A DNA stretch of 64,000 nt from Caenorhabditis elegans (lineage: Eukaryota > Nematoda > Chromadorea > Rhabditida > Rhabditidae): positions 14,570,001 to 14,634,000 of the forward strand of contig NC_003284.9 of assembly GCF_000002985.6 (NCBI RefSeq), given 5' to 3'. How positions within the stretch are numbered: position 1 is the stretch's first letter; each line of letters opens with the position of its first letter. Under the pieces are notes generated by a model. It made no database searches. It saw only the letters and a program-made list of their open reading frames with translations, and was not told the DNA's origin. Made by a program: the position numbers and the translations under genes. Below are positions 1 to 11,798 of this stretch, one piece after another.

Positions 1-677
1 CTGGCGCCAGAAAACTAAAAGCTGCTGCATAAGTTGGCGGTAGTTTTGACAGGTCCAACGGCTCGCTTCCAGTTTTTTTCATCATATCGTTTATTTCGCT
101 TCGAACGATTCCTAGTTTTTCACTCAGTTGAATGCTTCAAAAGTTGCATTAACTCAAATGTATATAATCTTTGATCTTACTTTTTCAGTTGACCGTCAAT
201 TTTCAGTGTTTCCTCAACAACATTTCCGGCAAGTTTTAAATCTTCAAGTGTGACCATGAATAAGTTAGCCTAGAAAAAGTAGGTTTCATTAACAAAAATA
301 TTAAACAAGACATACCTGTTTTGCCATTGTGTGTCTAAAAGTTCGATCATTGATCGCTGGCTCGTCGATAGTGATAGCTTCATCCGCATATTCTGGGATT
401 CCAAATGGATCGTCGCTGGGCATTTCTGATAAGTCGTAAATTGCTTCATCTTCGATAGATGTTGCGATTGATGCAACTTCCGAAGTGTCTAAAAGTGTTA
501 CATTAAAATTTGACGGATTTTTTGTATTACCGTTATCTATTCCACCTCTTGGGAACTCTGGGAACTCTTCGGGAGTTGCAGTTTTGTTTGTTCGTCGTGG
601 TTGCTCATTGATAACTTTGATCTCGTTAACATTAGAAAAAGAGTGAGCATTGGTGATTGATTTTGTGCTAGCAATAT
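1..677 (-). CDS. 3' part of an unrecognised minus-strand gene (three exons, cut by the window edge)
   Basis: On the minus strand I read exons at about 677-316, 269-181 and 122-1, joined in one open frame with a TTTTCAG acceptor before 677 and GT donors at 315 and 180. The acceptor before 122 (CTGAG) is weak. The first exon encodes about 120 residues rich in Ser, Asp, Glu and Pro (for example EMPSDDPFGIPEYADEA). The later exons read MVTLEDLKLAGNVVEETL and then KLPPTYAAAFSFLAP at the edge. The composition suggests a soluble, partly disordered acidic protein. I see no signal peptide, membrane segment or known domain. The 5' exons should lie to the right of 677, but I could not find one in the right frame before the next gene at 2728. 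Confidence 0.5.
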
Positions 678-899
678 CTGAAAATTAGAAATTTTAAATG
701 TTGAAATTAAGGAGTTCGAAAAATGGAAATCCGAATATTTTCAATTTTTATTGCTTATACCGTGTTTCTTGAGCTAGTCTTGCACCAGCTTGATAGTTAT
801 GACGTGAATGTATTTTCATACTAAAGGTAAAGATGATCACTACCTATTTTACCTGAGGACCAATTTAAGAGTAAGTAATTTTTGAGTACCACGTACTTT

Positions 900-1090
900 A
901 TTAAAGGTGGTGTAGTAGAAATTTTTATTGCTGTAATTCGACTCTAAATTGTATGAAAACACCGAATTTCATGACGAAACTTCTTGAAAACTTCCCAAAA
1001 AAAGTTATGACACCTCAAAAAATGACCTAAAATTAGTTAAAATTGGAAATTTGACCGACTTGTTAATGTCGCAGCGGCTGGAGACAACTT
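900..1090. repeat. Single arm of the palindromic element seen at 24.2 kb
   Basis: It starts TTAAAGGTGGTGTAGTAG and continues with blocks shared with the 24.2-kb palindrome: ATTTCATGACGAAACTTC, CCTAAAATTAGTTAAAATTG and GTCGCAGCGGCTGG. Similarity ends soon after the GCAGCGGCTGG block. No opposite arm is visible, so this is a half element. Confidence 0.6.
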
Positions 1091-1421
1091 TTACCCATGT
1101 TTCACTTTGCTTCAACATAATCTTTCGATTATACGGAAACAATATATCCTTTTCTCCCAAGATGGAGAAAAGGCTTCCGAACGCCGTGTTCTTTGTCATT
1201 TGTTTCAAGCGAAAACTGCAACTTCTTTCCGCACAAAAACAGTGAAAAGCCCGTGCTAATATTTTCATAAGCGTACAGTCACCCTATTCTTGACTGCCGT
1301 TGTTGACCGGATGCTTATGTTCACCATCAGTGTCTCCGTTGCGCCCACCTCAGTACTTCTGTGTCTCTGTCAGTCCGGTTGCCTATTTTGAAAAGCTTAC
1401 AATCTAATGAGCACTTGGAAA

Positions 1422-1432
1422 GGGGGGGGGGG
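1422..1432 (+). repeat. 11-base G tract
   Basis: A run of 11 G on the plus strand in AT-rich DNA. G tracts of this kind are known in C. elegans as sites deleted when the DOG-1 (FANCJ) helicase is missing. Confidence 0.8.
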
Positions 1433-1563
1433 CGAGTGACTGTTTGTTTATGGTCAGACAACAGTGTTATGCCCGGTGAAAAAGAAAAATACACTTTGTT
1501 TGACTGAATGGGTCAAGTGCTATGAGGGCTCTGCTGGTATGAGGCAAAAAGAGGGGGGAGTCA

Positions 1564-1582
1564 CAGAGAGAGAGAGAGAGAG
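1564..1582. repeat. GA microsatellite
   Basis: An uninterrupted GA dinucleotide run in the intergenic region left of the LRR genes. Confidence 0.8.
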
Positions 1583-2041
1583 GTAGGAATATGTACCGCG
1601 CGGAAAACGAGGAAAAGCCCTTGGCTCGACTAGAAATTCAGAAAAATATTTTCCACAATTTTTTTCTCATCGCGATTCCATGCGAGTATCCATCCGAGTA
1701 TCTAGCAAACATTCACGTGTATCTTGCCTTTTCTCTCAATAGTTCCAGTTTCGGAAAAAGTGAGCCGCGTGTTGTTGATACAGGGAAACGTGTCTCCTTT
1801 TTCATGAACAAGCTCTTTTAATTGTATTCAACATTTTTTGCCATTTTGCATGCTTACCATAATAATGTATAATAAACCTAGCTTATATGTTGATAACTTG
1901 TTATTAAGTAGGCTATTAAGTAAATATACCTGGTATAAAATTTAAAATCAAATCAAAAACTTTGAAGTAAAATGCTATATTTTATAATTTCAATGATATT
2001 TATTCGTCGCAACTACTGAGTTTCCTATTTAACAGTGACTA

Positions 2042-2195
2042 CAGTGTCAGGCTATCCCATTACGGTTTGATCTACAAAAAAATGCGGGAACTGTTCGCCC
2101 AAAAACCATGCAAAATCAGGCTAGAACTATGTGCCTCAACTCCCGCATTTCTTTGTAGATCTACGTAGATCAAGCCGAAATGAGAACTAAAGTCA
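2042..2195. mobile_element. Small palindromic (MITE-like) element, copy A
   Basis: Related to the copies at 21.9 and 22.8 kb. All share GTTTGATCTAC, a GCGGGA block near one end, CCCGCATTT near the other, and ATCTACGTAGATCAA. The ends are roughly inverted (TCCCATTACGGTTTGATCTAC against GTAGATCAAGCCGAAATGAG). It has no coding capacity and is most likely a non-autonomous DNA element. Confidence 0.6.
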
Positions 2196-2727
2196 CTAAA
2201 GTTAAGCTAAAGTTACTAAAGTTGACTAAAGTTAATTAAGGATTTGCAGCAAGTAGTTTGATATTTGTTACTTCACCGAAATTTTTTTTGATCTACATTG
2301 CTCACTTACTGTAAATGTTCTAACACAGTTTTCTGGGACTTGACATACCAATACTTTTTTGTAATTTGCATCATACATCCTTTTGTTCTCCTGGTCACTG
2401 ACCCTATTTAAACTTCTGGTCACTGACCCCGTTAGATTTCGTCAATACCTTAAAAGTTCATCCCACTATTTGAACTCCAACGGATAACGACAAAAAAAAA
2501 CACACTTGTCGGACATAAAGTGTGGTAGAGATTTCTCGAGAGTAAATAGCAGAGAAGACACTTGACACGCTACAAGCCTTATTTTGGTGGTCTCGAGGTA
2601 TTTGTCAATACTTTTCCTTGTTGTCGTGATTTTTTCTTGCTGATAACAAAAGTCTGGAGCATTCTGTACTTTTTCTCATAGGTCCTGCACTGATCACTCA
2701 TTTCCTTATTCTTTCCAGGTGTTGGCT

Positions 2728-5700
2728 ATGAGATTACTACTTTTCAACTTATTAATAGCTGGTTGGGTGTATTCACAGTGTCCTACACTGCAGCTCCAGG
2801 TAGATTTTAAGTGATTATTGCACTCAATTCAATATAAAAAATCTAGGAACCTTGCACATGCACATCCACAAGATATGAAGCTGTGAGCATAAACTGTGAC
2901 GGAGGAAGCTCGCTGGACGCAGTCCTAGAATCACTCTCGAACTCACCTCAAGCTATTGACAGTTTAACCATCAGCAATACACCAATCGAAAAGGTATTAG
3001 TATTCAATCACGATAAAATTAGCTATTTACTATTTGAACAGATGCCCGGCTACGCATTCCAAGGGTTTCAAATCAAAAAGCTGTTCCTACGAAATAATGG
3101 GTTGCGAAGCTTCCATCCAAACACTTTTACCGGAAATCTTGAAAACTCGTTAGAAGAATTGGAAATTCGTGGAAACTATATTGATGGAATTCCGCAATCA
3201 GGAGTGTCAATTTTGAAGCAATTAAAAATATTGTCACTACCCGGTGAGTTGCTTGGGTGAAACGCAAAAAGATACACTGTGCTTGAAAAGCCTAGGTGAA
3301 AGCAACTGCCGTTCGGCAAATCGGCAAAGTGTCCGTTAGTCAATTTGCCAGAAATTTCCATTTCCGCCAATTTGCCGATTTGCCGGAAATTTTGATTTTT
3401 GGCAAATTGCTGGTTTGCCGAACATCAATTTGCCGGAAGTTTTTAGAGGGATTTTCTATAAGACGGAAACACTTGAAACTGTGCCTTTTTGAAATTTTTC
3501 CCGTTAATTATTAAGTCCGGCAATTTGCCGATCTGCCGATTTGCCGGAAATTTTCAGTTCCGGCAATTTGCCAATTTGCCGATTTGCCGATTTGCCGGAT
3601 CAATTCGTTTGCCGCCCATCCCTCGTCTTAATTGCTTTTGCAGCTGAATTTTGAAAACATGATTCGCTTCAGTTTTTTTTTGTGAAATTTTGCCAAAGGA
3701 AAACAATGCAAATTTTTCTGAATTTTTGCAGGGTATCACAGATGTGCCAAAATAAAAAGTTGAGTACAAAACTAGAGAAAAAAGGAGAAATTTATTTATT
3801 ATTATTTAGATTTGAAACTCATTCATCGAATTTCATCGAAATTAATCAAAAAAGCTCTGAAAAAATCCAAAAATTACAAACTGCAAACTTTCAGATAACC
3901 TGATCGAGTATGTACAAGATAATGCTTTCCTCTCCTACCACAGTCGCGACTCTCTTCTGAAACTGGACCTAAGCGCAAATAACCTGACTGCAATTCACCC
4001 AACCGGCCTTCTAGGCTTGGAAAATTTGTCTCAATTGTCTTTGGATAAAAATCTATTATCCGAAATTCCATCACAAGCTCTTGAGAACATTCCAAGTTTA
4101 GAGGATTTGAGCTTGGGAGTGAATCGGATTCATACAATCTCTAGGAACTCATTGCCACTGCCAAATTTGAAATCATTGAGTTTGGAAGTCAATCAGGTAT
4201 TTTGTTTAACAATTTAACTTTTGTATTTTTTTTTATTGTTCTAATTTATCAGATTCGCCTCATTCCGTCTGACAGTTTCTCGGAGACTCCGCTACTTTCC
4301 TATCTCTACCTAGGAAACAATCTGCTAACCTCTATCGATGCTTCCATGTTCCTCCATATTGGAGGGCTGAAGGTTCTTTCAATGAGCAACAACAAAGATA
4401 TCACAAGTATCCAAGCTAATGGAAAGTTATCAGTACAACAATTTAAGTTATGTATTTGTATTTTAGCTTTCCAACACGCGCCAAGTTTAATTCGTTTGGA
4501 ACTTTTTGATTGTTCCATTAGCAGGATTGAGCCGAAGAGTTTGCAAAAGGTTCAACACATTCAAGTAATTTTGCTTTCCAGAAATCAAATTACCAGGTTT
4601 GTTTTTGTGTTACCTTTTTTCACTTGGACTTCCCCTCGAATTTCAAGATGATTTGTTCAGAATTTCCCATGACACATTTTCAAATTTACCGGAGCTCTCC
4701 GAACTTGACTTGAGTGGCAACTCGGTGAGCAAACAAAAACACAGGTGCAAAATTCTAAAGCAATTGTTACAGATTAACGCAGTTGATGATTTTGCGTTCA
4801 GTCAGCTTCCTATGCTAACTTCTCTTGATTTGAGTAGTAATCGATTAGAATCATTACCGAGCAATGTTATATACGACTCATTGATGCAAAAGAAAACGTC
4901 ACCAGTTCAAAGAAAACTTTCAATTCAGAGTAAGAGAAATTCAAAACAAAAAAAAAAAGAACAGTAAAAATCCCAAAATTATAGATAACCCATGGCGCTG
5001 TGACAAAGATCTAATGTGGCTACGTAAATGGCTCCGAGATAATGGTGACGTCACTACTGCCGCCAGTAACTCTCCACCAGCAAAGTGAGTTAGACTTGTC
5101 AATAAGTGATCCTGGAAGAAACAATTTAGGTGCTGGACACCTTCAAACCTTAGCGGACTAGATTTGCGACAGACTGACTCAAAGCTTCCACACAAAACCA
5201 CAAAGCCTCCTGTCGATCAGTTCCAATATGTAAGAGGTCGCATTTTTCAGTCCTTGTATGTAAAAGTTAATTACAGAAAAATCAACAAGTTACAAATTCC
5301 AACGGAACTAGTCAGCTGGGATATCAAAACCCGCATACAGAAGTTAATGGATTGGCTTTAGTGGGATTGATTCTAGGTGAGATTTAAAAAAAAAAGAGAA
5401 TTTTGGGGTAAAAAATGTATCCACTAAATTTAAACAAAAGTTTTTTTTACTAAATTATTTATTTTATAGTTGTCCGTCTTACATTTAAAAATATTGTTAA
5501 TGTTTTGGCTTTAATAAATTGACTTTAGGCATGGTTTTTGAGTCACACTTCTAGCATTCTTACTATCAGAGAATCTTGAAATACGCTATAGTTGGGTGAA
5601 ACCATCAAGCAATTTGTTCTAAATTCATATAATAGTTGCTCATTTACTCATCTTCTAGTTACTTTAACCTAACTATTAAAAATGGAGTTCGAAAATATCA

Positions 5701-5953
5701 AATGTAAACTGTTCCAGGAATTGTTCTCGTTGTATTTGTGAGCTGCATCATTTTGGGATATCTAATGAGGTTTATATTCCTGTCCTATGAGGCCAAAACC
5801 AAACCGAACGTGTTTGGCTCCACGATCAGCTCATCAGGATGCATTCGAAACATGTACGGTGGAGATGGAACCCTCGTGTCAGAAGACCATGGACATCCTT
5901 CGTCGGCGAATAACAATGTTTATCTCAACCGACCGCGACACTGGTGGTTTTAA
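2728..5953 (+). CDS. Transmembrane extracellular leucine-rich-repeat protein
   Basis: Twelve exons give about 587 residues. The order is a signal peptide (MRLLLFNLLIAGWVYSQC), an N-terminal cysteine cap (CTCTST), about ten 24-residue LRRs (for example LLKLDLSANNLTAIHPTGL), a C-terminal cap beginning NPWRCDKDLMWLRKWL, a hydrophobic membrane helix at about residues 500-527, and a short cytoplasmic tail ending RHWW-F. Exons run 2728-2799, 2847-2993, 3042-3243, 3895-4196, 4253-4406, 4467-4596, 4661-4724, 4773-4929, 4985-5084, 5130-5229, 5277-5376 and 5718-5953. The donor at 4407 and acceptor at 4660 were chosen because only they keep the LRR frame. Intron 3 holds a GGCAAATTGCC repeat array. It lies upstream of let-4 and sym-1 in the same direction, so a role at the epithelial surface or matrix is inferred. 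It may be C44H4.1. Confidence 0.85.
3311..3612. repeat. Intronic array of GGCAAATTGCCG-type repeats
   Basis: Intron 3 of the first LRR gene contains many interspersed copies of CGGCAATTTGCCGATTTGCC and its complement. They form an irregular array rather than a clean tandem repeat, able to fold into many small hairpins. The same kind of sequence recurs at 34.9-35.4 kb. It is a dispersed worm repeat type, not coding. Confidence 0.7.
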
Positions 5954-6450
5954 TTTGGTTTTTTTTTTGACTTACTTACCTATATTTTGTCTTTCCATAT
6001 CCTTTCACTTTTGGTTTCCTATCCCTTTTCAACAAATTCCTTGTGTACTGGGGTACTGGGGTACATGTCGATCTCTTATATCTCAATTGTTTAATGTCGC
6101 AATGAAAATGTCTGTGAGTCATCAATCAGATTAGGTCAATCGGCTGGTGGAGTCGAGAAGAAAGGAAGTTCAAGGGCGTCAAATGGAGATAAACATCTAA
6201 TCGAGCGATTAACTGTTACAAGTACTATGAAGTACTGTAATAAGACTTTAGAAGGAGTAATTAAGTTCTTATAAACCCATAAAAGTGAAGAAAATGAATA
6301 ACTAAGATTTCGCAGGAGTGAGGACACGACTGTTTGCCAAAAGAAAAATAGACTTTAAGTCAAGAAGGAGCATATAATATTTATTCAAATAGTTCATATA
6401 TTAGGTATAACTTTTATGTACACTTTTTGATAGCTTGAATTTTATTAAGA

Positions 6451-6670
6451 GGAGCAGGATAGCTCAGTCGGTAGTGGTGGCCGCTAGCAATCTGGAGGTC
6501 ACGAGTTCAAGTCCAGCCTTACCCCCTAGGTTTACCCAGCCTCTGTTGGAAAGTGGAGCAATCCAAGACTGGATTCTCGGCCACAGTCCCCGGCTAGGAC
6601 ATGGCTCTAATTGTAGCTCAGTGGGAGCACCACCAAACAGTGTACCTGACTCCCAGATCCGCAGAGCATA
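6451..6670 (+). mobile_element. tRNA-derived SINE-like element, copy 1
   Basis: The 5' part (6451-6525) looks like a tRNA. It has a box-A-like TAGCTCAGTCGG and a box-B-like GAGTTCAAGTCC, with G-rich and C-rich ends (GGAGCAGG against TTACCCC). A tail follows with GTTGGAAAGTGGAGCAATCC and CACAGTCCCCGGCTAGG. About 180 bases match a copy on the opposite strand at 63.1 kb. A tRNA head with an unrelated shared body is the structure of a SINE. The conceptual reading frame through it is not a gene. Confidence 0.75.
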
Positions 6671-7924
6671 GTATTTGAAGAACGGATCGTACTTTAATAT
6701 TGTTTTATCTTTTTTTTAAATTTCAAAAGCTGCTTTAGGTTTATGAAAATGTTATTTTGCAGTGTAAGATGCTCATAAAATCACACTGTATTTTGATTTT
6801 TAAGGTTGTATAATTTCACAATATTCATCTACAAAAGTCAGTAGTCGAATGATATCCTTATTGACAATTAGGAACTTTGCACCTTTGTTCCCGTGTTCGG
6901 TATTTCTGATTCAAAACGCTCAAACTTGTTTTCGTGTTTACAAAGTGTTCCCAATTTTTTGAAGCCTTAAATTCTAAGCTACAGACGACCTCCAGACATT
7001 TTCCTCCAAAAAAAGAGAAAAAAAATCCGCTTAATACGATCGATTCCGGTAGCTAGCTATACCTTAATCACGAACAATTGTTGCTTTGAATCGTATAATT
7101 ATTAGCGTTACCAAAAAATTTGCGCGCACAGGGGGAAAAAACTAGTTTGAAGTCGAACGAATGCGGTGCGAAACTGCGAACTTTCTGGGTGCATGTTTGG
7201 TGAGTTTATGGGACATTCGCTAAATTATTTGAAAAATTTAAAATTCCAACAAACCAAATAAAAGTGCGAGCAGTCTTAAATTTTAACTGTGGTTGAGCTG
7301 TTAAAGGTAGGGAGAAATTGTCAAAAGCCACTTCTCAAGTCTTAAAATTCTAAAATATTATGTTCAAAAATTATTTACAAATTTATATTTTTAAATAAAT
7401 TTTTTAATATGTTTAAACACGTATTTCACACATTTTTCAGCTGATCCAAACTGGACAAAAAATAATCAAAAATCTATTGGTACGCGGATTTTCATTTTAA
7501 TGTGACATTAAAAAGTTTTGTACTACTGTGTTTAGCACAAATTTCCCACAAGCGACCTTATTTACCTTATATAGTTTTTATAAAATTTGTTGCATTTGTT
7601 AGTCACTCTCGGATATCAGTATTCAGTTTTTCATGTGACACATAAAGTAGCCAATTCCATTCAAGCATAATTCGATCCTATCTTTTTTTTCCGTGTAATG
7701 TCAAAAACTGTTAAACGATCCACACACACATACAGTCAAGAGGAAGAGAGAAATGCCTCAAGCGTACAGCCGCGTACCAATAGCCTGTCAGTACAGCCAT
7801 CCACGCACGATTATAGGCCGAACCTCGTCGGAAGACCGCGCGGAAGCGTCAGACGCAGACAATATGAGGGGTGACTGACCTGAATGCGCGGATATCGTCG
7901 GCTGGCCGGTTGTACGGAGAGGGA

Positions 7925-7940
7925 GGGGGGGGGGGGGGGG
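7925..7940 (+). repeat. 16-base G tract upstream of let-4
   Basis: Sixteen uninterrupted G on the plus strand, 90 bases before the let-4 ATG and within its probable promoter or 5' UTR. It is the longest G/C tract in the window and a predicted G-quadruplex former. Confidence 0.85.
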
Positions 7941-8030
7941 ATTGGAAACTGCAAAGGCACCACACCACGAAAACACCAACCGCGTCGCAGTCAAAAACGA
8001 ACACTTTTGACGCCTGGTTATCAATCCAAT

Positions 8031-10828
8031 ATGCGTTTATTACTATGTCTACTACTATTTTCAACTTTGCTTATCAACTCCACAAATGCTTGTCCTGGAG
8101 TCATTACTCAAGCCTGCTTCTGTAGTGAGGTTCACAGTGGAATTGTTTTGGACTGTTCAAATAGTTCTGCCAGTGGTATATTGCAAATCATTCGAACAAA
8201 TCAAGCACAAGTAGGACTTATTCAGTCATTGACTATGAATCAAGCAGAGCTGGTTGAACTTCCTCCGAATTTCTTTTCTGGATTATTCATCAGACGGCTA
8301 GATTTATCCCAAAATAAAATCAAAAAGATTGACGATGCCGCATTCGCAGGTATCAATCCAGTGTTGGAAGAGGTGGTATTGAATCACAATCTTATAGAAA
8401 AGGTAAGATTTTCAGTTGAACAAAAACAGTAATCATATTGTTTAATTTTAGGTGCCCGCTGCGGCTCTCGCAGGACTACCCAACTTGCTTCGATTGGATC
8501 TTTCAAACAATAGTATTGTGGAAATTCAAGAACAAGAAATCTTCCCAAATCTCAATAAGGTATGATTCATTATTTTGGGATTAGTCGTTGGAAATAAAAC
8601 TTGATAACAAACATTTCATCTTTGTTCAGCTGTATGACATCAACTTGGGAAGCAACAAGATATTCTCAATTCATACAAGCACATTCCAAAATGTGAAGAA
8701 TTCCATTCAAACAATCAACTTGGGGCATAACAATATGACTGCAGTGCCATCCTCAGGTGAGTTAAATGTTAAAACTTTAAAAAATTGCCTAACTTAACAA
8801 AAACCCAATTTTAGCAATTCGTGGTCTCAAACAGCTGCAGTCCCTCCATCTTCACAAAAACCGTATCGAGCAATTGGATGCTCTCAATTTCTTGAATCTT
8901 CCCGTCTTGAACTTACTGAATCTTGCTGGAAACCAAATTCATGAGCTCAATCGCCAAGCATTTTTGAACGTGCCAAGTCTCAGATATCTCTACTTATCTG
9001 GAAATAAGATCACCAAATTGACGGCCTACCAATTCCAAACGTTCGAGCAACTCGAGATGTTGGATTTGACGAATAATGAAATTGGAGCAATTCCAGCAAA
9101 TAGTTTGTCTGGACTGAAGCAACTACGGCAATTGTACCTTGCACACAACAAAATTTCGAATATCAGCTCCAACGCATTCACCAACAGTTCAATTGTTGTT
9201 TTGGTGCTTTCCTCCAATGAGCTAAAAACTCTAACAGCTGGTATTATTTCTGGTCTTCCAAATCTACAACAAGTGTCATTCCGGGATAATCAGGTAGAGA
9301 AAGCGGTTCAAATTCGAAAAGATTTTATGTAAAAAGTTTACAGATCAAAACCATCAATCGTAACGCATTTTACGATGCAGCCTCCCTTGTCATGCTTGAC
9401 CTGGCAAAAAATCAATTGACCGAAATCGCACCAACGACATTTTTGGCTCAGCTCAACTTGCTTCTCGTAGACCTCAGCGAGAACAAGCTACCCAAAACTC
9501 CATATAGCGCGTTCAATAGTAGAGTTGGAACAGTTCTTCTAAAGGAGAACCCGCTTGTCTGCACCGAAAATTTGCACATGCTTCAGCAGGGAACTGGGGT
9601 TTATGTCAGAGATAGTCCAGATATTATCTGTGGAAGAAAACCGACACCGAAGCCGGAGCCAGTGCTAGTTCCTATTGTGACGGATTCGTTAATTTCAACA
9701 CAAAGGCCAGCACTAGTTCAAGTGAGTTACCATTGAAAAGCTTCATTTCCAAACTTCAATATGCTTTTGAAATTCGAAATAAATAAAAAACTTCAGATCC
9801 CAAAAATGCAAATTCACCGAAACGTCCATACAACGACAGGAGACCAAGCCCCGCAAATTCCATCTGGCGCATTCCAGCAAATTGATCTAGGAAAATCAAG
9901 AAGCTTGCCACGTGGCCATTCCAGATTCATTTTAGACAAACCAAGCACAAGGGAACAGTCTGTTGAACCAACGGAAGAGTTGACTCCAATTCAACCAATA
10001 ATTCTTCCAGTACGTTCGAATTGCTTAATGTTTTAAGTTTCATATATTTACAACAAAAAAACCATGATTAAAAATTTCAGAGTCGTGAAGATGAGATTCG
10101 CCAATCGTCCATGGAAGCAGGGACATCGCAAGAATCAGTGGAAGCTACCAGTCAAAAAATTCCCTCTACTACTGACATTATCGACAGACCAAACGTTGTC
10201 CTCCCATTCCCAGTACCATTTTTGAAAAGAGGTCCAAACCTATCAGAGTCGAAAAAAGTTGAGTCAACTGATATGCCATCAACTTCACAAGTGTTCCACA
10301 CTTTGCCTCCGTCAATTCTCATTGAGCCTGGAAGCACTCCAAAGTAAGCTTAGTTGTTGGCCATCATATGTTCAAAGTAACAATTTCAGAGTGGCGCAAC
10401 CATCTACTGAAGCTAATATCAAGAGTGAGCACATTGACGAATTCGCTCTAGCTTCTTCAAATTCCAATGAGCCAACTCTCCAACCGCGTCTCGAAAAGTC
10501 CTTCTTCACAACAACTATCATTTTCATTTGCGTTGGCACAGCCGTTATTGTGCTCGTTGTGGTTATTGCTGGACTTTGTATCAGTAAGCACAGGTATGTT
10601 TGTATTATTGAATCTGTTTGTGGGCTATAATTTATTAATTTAAATTTCAGACAGCTACAATTCGAGAACACTTATTCTGATAGCAGTGCTGCTAGAACCA
10701 GCGAGTACATTTCAACTCAATACAGACAAAATTCCCTGCGTGGCACTGGAGGAAGAGTTGGACGATTTGAAGAATCACCAGCCTGGATTTACAATCCTGG
10801 ATCCAGTTATTGCAATTATTACAAATAA
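8031..10828 (+). CDS. let-4: LET-4, transmembrane extracellular LRR protein of the apical matrix
   Basis: Nine exons (8031-8402, 8452-8559, 8630-8756, 8815-9293, 9344-9721, 9797-10009, 10081-10343, 10390-10593, 10651-10828) give 773 residues. The start gives a clean signal peptide (MRLLLCLLLFSTLLINSTNA); an upstream in-frame ATG at 7884 does not. Next come a cysteine cap (CPGVITQACFCSE), about 14 LRRs to residue about 490, a C-cap (NPLVCTENLHML with IICG), a Ser/Thr/Pro-rich stalk, a membrane helix at about residues 683-710 (TTIIFICVGTAVIVLVVV) and a cytoplasmic tail of about 60 residues. LET-4 is known to be needed for the apical matrix and for junction integrity of the excretory duct and pore. 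Recognition rests on sequence, length and position directly before sym-1. The poly(A) signal AATAAA is at 10899. Confidence 0.9.
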
Positions 10829-11798
10829 TTTCGCATTTGTTTGCATTGCACACTTCCCCATACATGTATTTATCTTCCCAAAAACTTGCCGATCTCTTAA
10901 TAAATTTTTATTAAATTATTATATTGAAATCTTGCAATTGGTTCGCATAGTACAATCACCACAAGATTCCTATATCCAAATAGAAAAGATTAAAAAAATT
11001 TAGAAAGTATTCGGTGACCTAATTTACCCGCTCAGAAAAACACTGGGTGAAAGTTTTCCGGTCAGGAAAGGAAAATCAAGAAGATAACACGGTGAGGAAT
11101 GTTACATGAGATAGAAGAAAATGGGTGAAAAATGGGTTATGGATGGTGTACTTAAACATGATGCGCTTTTTGAATCTAGACGTTTTTATTAAATTTAAGA
11201 CAAAAGGCAGGTGATAATTTGGAGCTTCCAAATTTTTGTTTCAGAATTATCTTTTTCAATTTTCCAATTTTTCCATCGGTTTCGGTCGTTTGAAATCAAA
11301 TAACTTGGACATATTAATTTTCACGCTTCATAAAAGTTCTTCGTTGCATTTCCAAAAAAAGACACCCATATCCGGACAGTTCTCATTTTTGCCGCCCGAT
11401 AAGATCCCCGTTCATCGGTGTCGCGACTAGCACAGCACCACCGGTATATTTCGTCCGCGAAGGACACGAACTGATCTAATTTCTCCCCTTCATCCTTCTC
11501 TGCAATACTCGACGTCGTAGTCGTCGTCGCCTTCTTCGACTTCTCGCCGGTCACGCAGCGAGAGAGAGAGAGATAACCAACATTTAGAATCATCAATTAG
11601 ACCTTGACCTACCAAATGAGACACATATACACATCCACGTCTTCTCCATCGTCCGCTCTTTACGCTCCTTTCTCTCCTCCCCCTTTTGGGTCACATACCT
11701 CTGCGTGGATAACCCATCTTGATTGCGGGGCATCTCATTACGTGCCGCATTGGGTGGTATCTAGTCAATAAGAGACAGACGAGACATCCTAGCCAGCA
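10829..11798. other. let-4 3' UTR and sym-1 promoter region
   Basis: About 1 kb with the let-4 poly(A) signal near 10899. The rest is AT-rich up to about 11340 and then pyrimidine-rich (11590-11700, TCTTCTCC-type), typical of worm promoters. There is a short GA run near 11561. I see no gene. Confidence 0.5.

Larger units (their letters stand above)
678..2727. other. Intergenic region with repeats
   Basis: About 2 kb without a gene I can support. It holds a one-armed inverted-repeat fragment (900-1090), an 11-G tract (1422-1432), a GA microsatellite (1564-1582), a small palindromic element (2042-2195) and a short tandem ACTAAAGTT run (about 2184-2240). The right end is the likely promoter of the LRR gene at 2728. 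A CTTTCCAG site at about 2711-2718, ten bases before the ATG, looks like a trans-splice acceptor. Confidence 0.5.
5954..8030. other. Intergenic region between the first LRR gene and let-4
   Basis: It holds the 3' UTR of the upstream gene, a tRNA-derived SINE-like element (about 6451-6670), about 1.1 kb of AT-rich sequence without recognisable features, and the let-4 promoter with a 16-G tract just before the start codon region. I see no further gene. Confidence 0.5.

Noticed and set aside
765..830. Possible first exon (MKIHSRHNYQAGARLAQE) for the leftmost minus-strand gene
   Set aside because: It has an ATG and a GT donor, but joining to the exon at 677 gives an immediate stop in that phase.
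6435..6671. Open frame through the tRNA-like element (plus strand)
   Set aside because: The frame is the translation of a SINE-like repeat. The partner copy at 63 kb has the same frame only because of common descent.
7884..8030. Upstream in-frame ATG for let-4
   Set aside because: It would put 49 Gly- and Arg-rich residues, encoded across the G tract, before a clear signal peptide. The ATG at 8031 starts exactly at the signal peptide.
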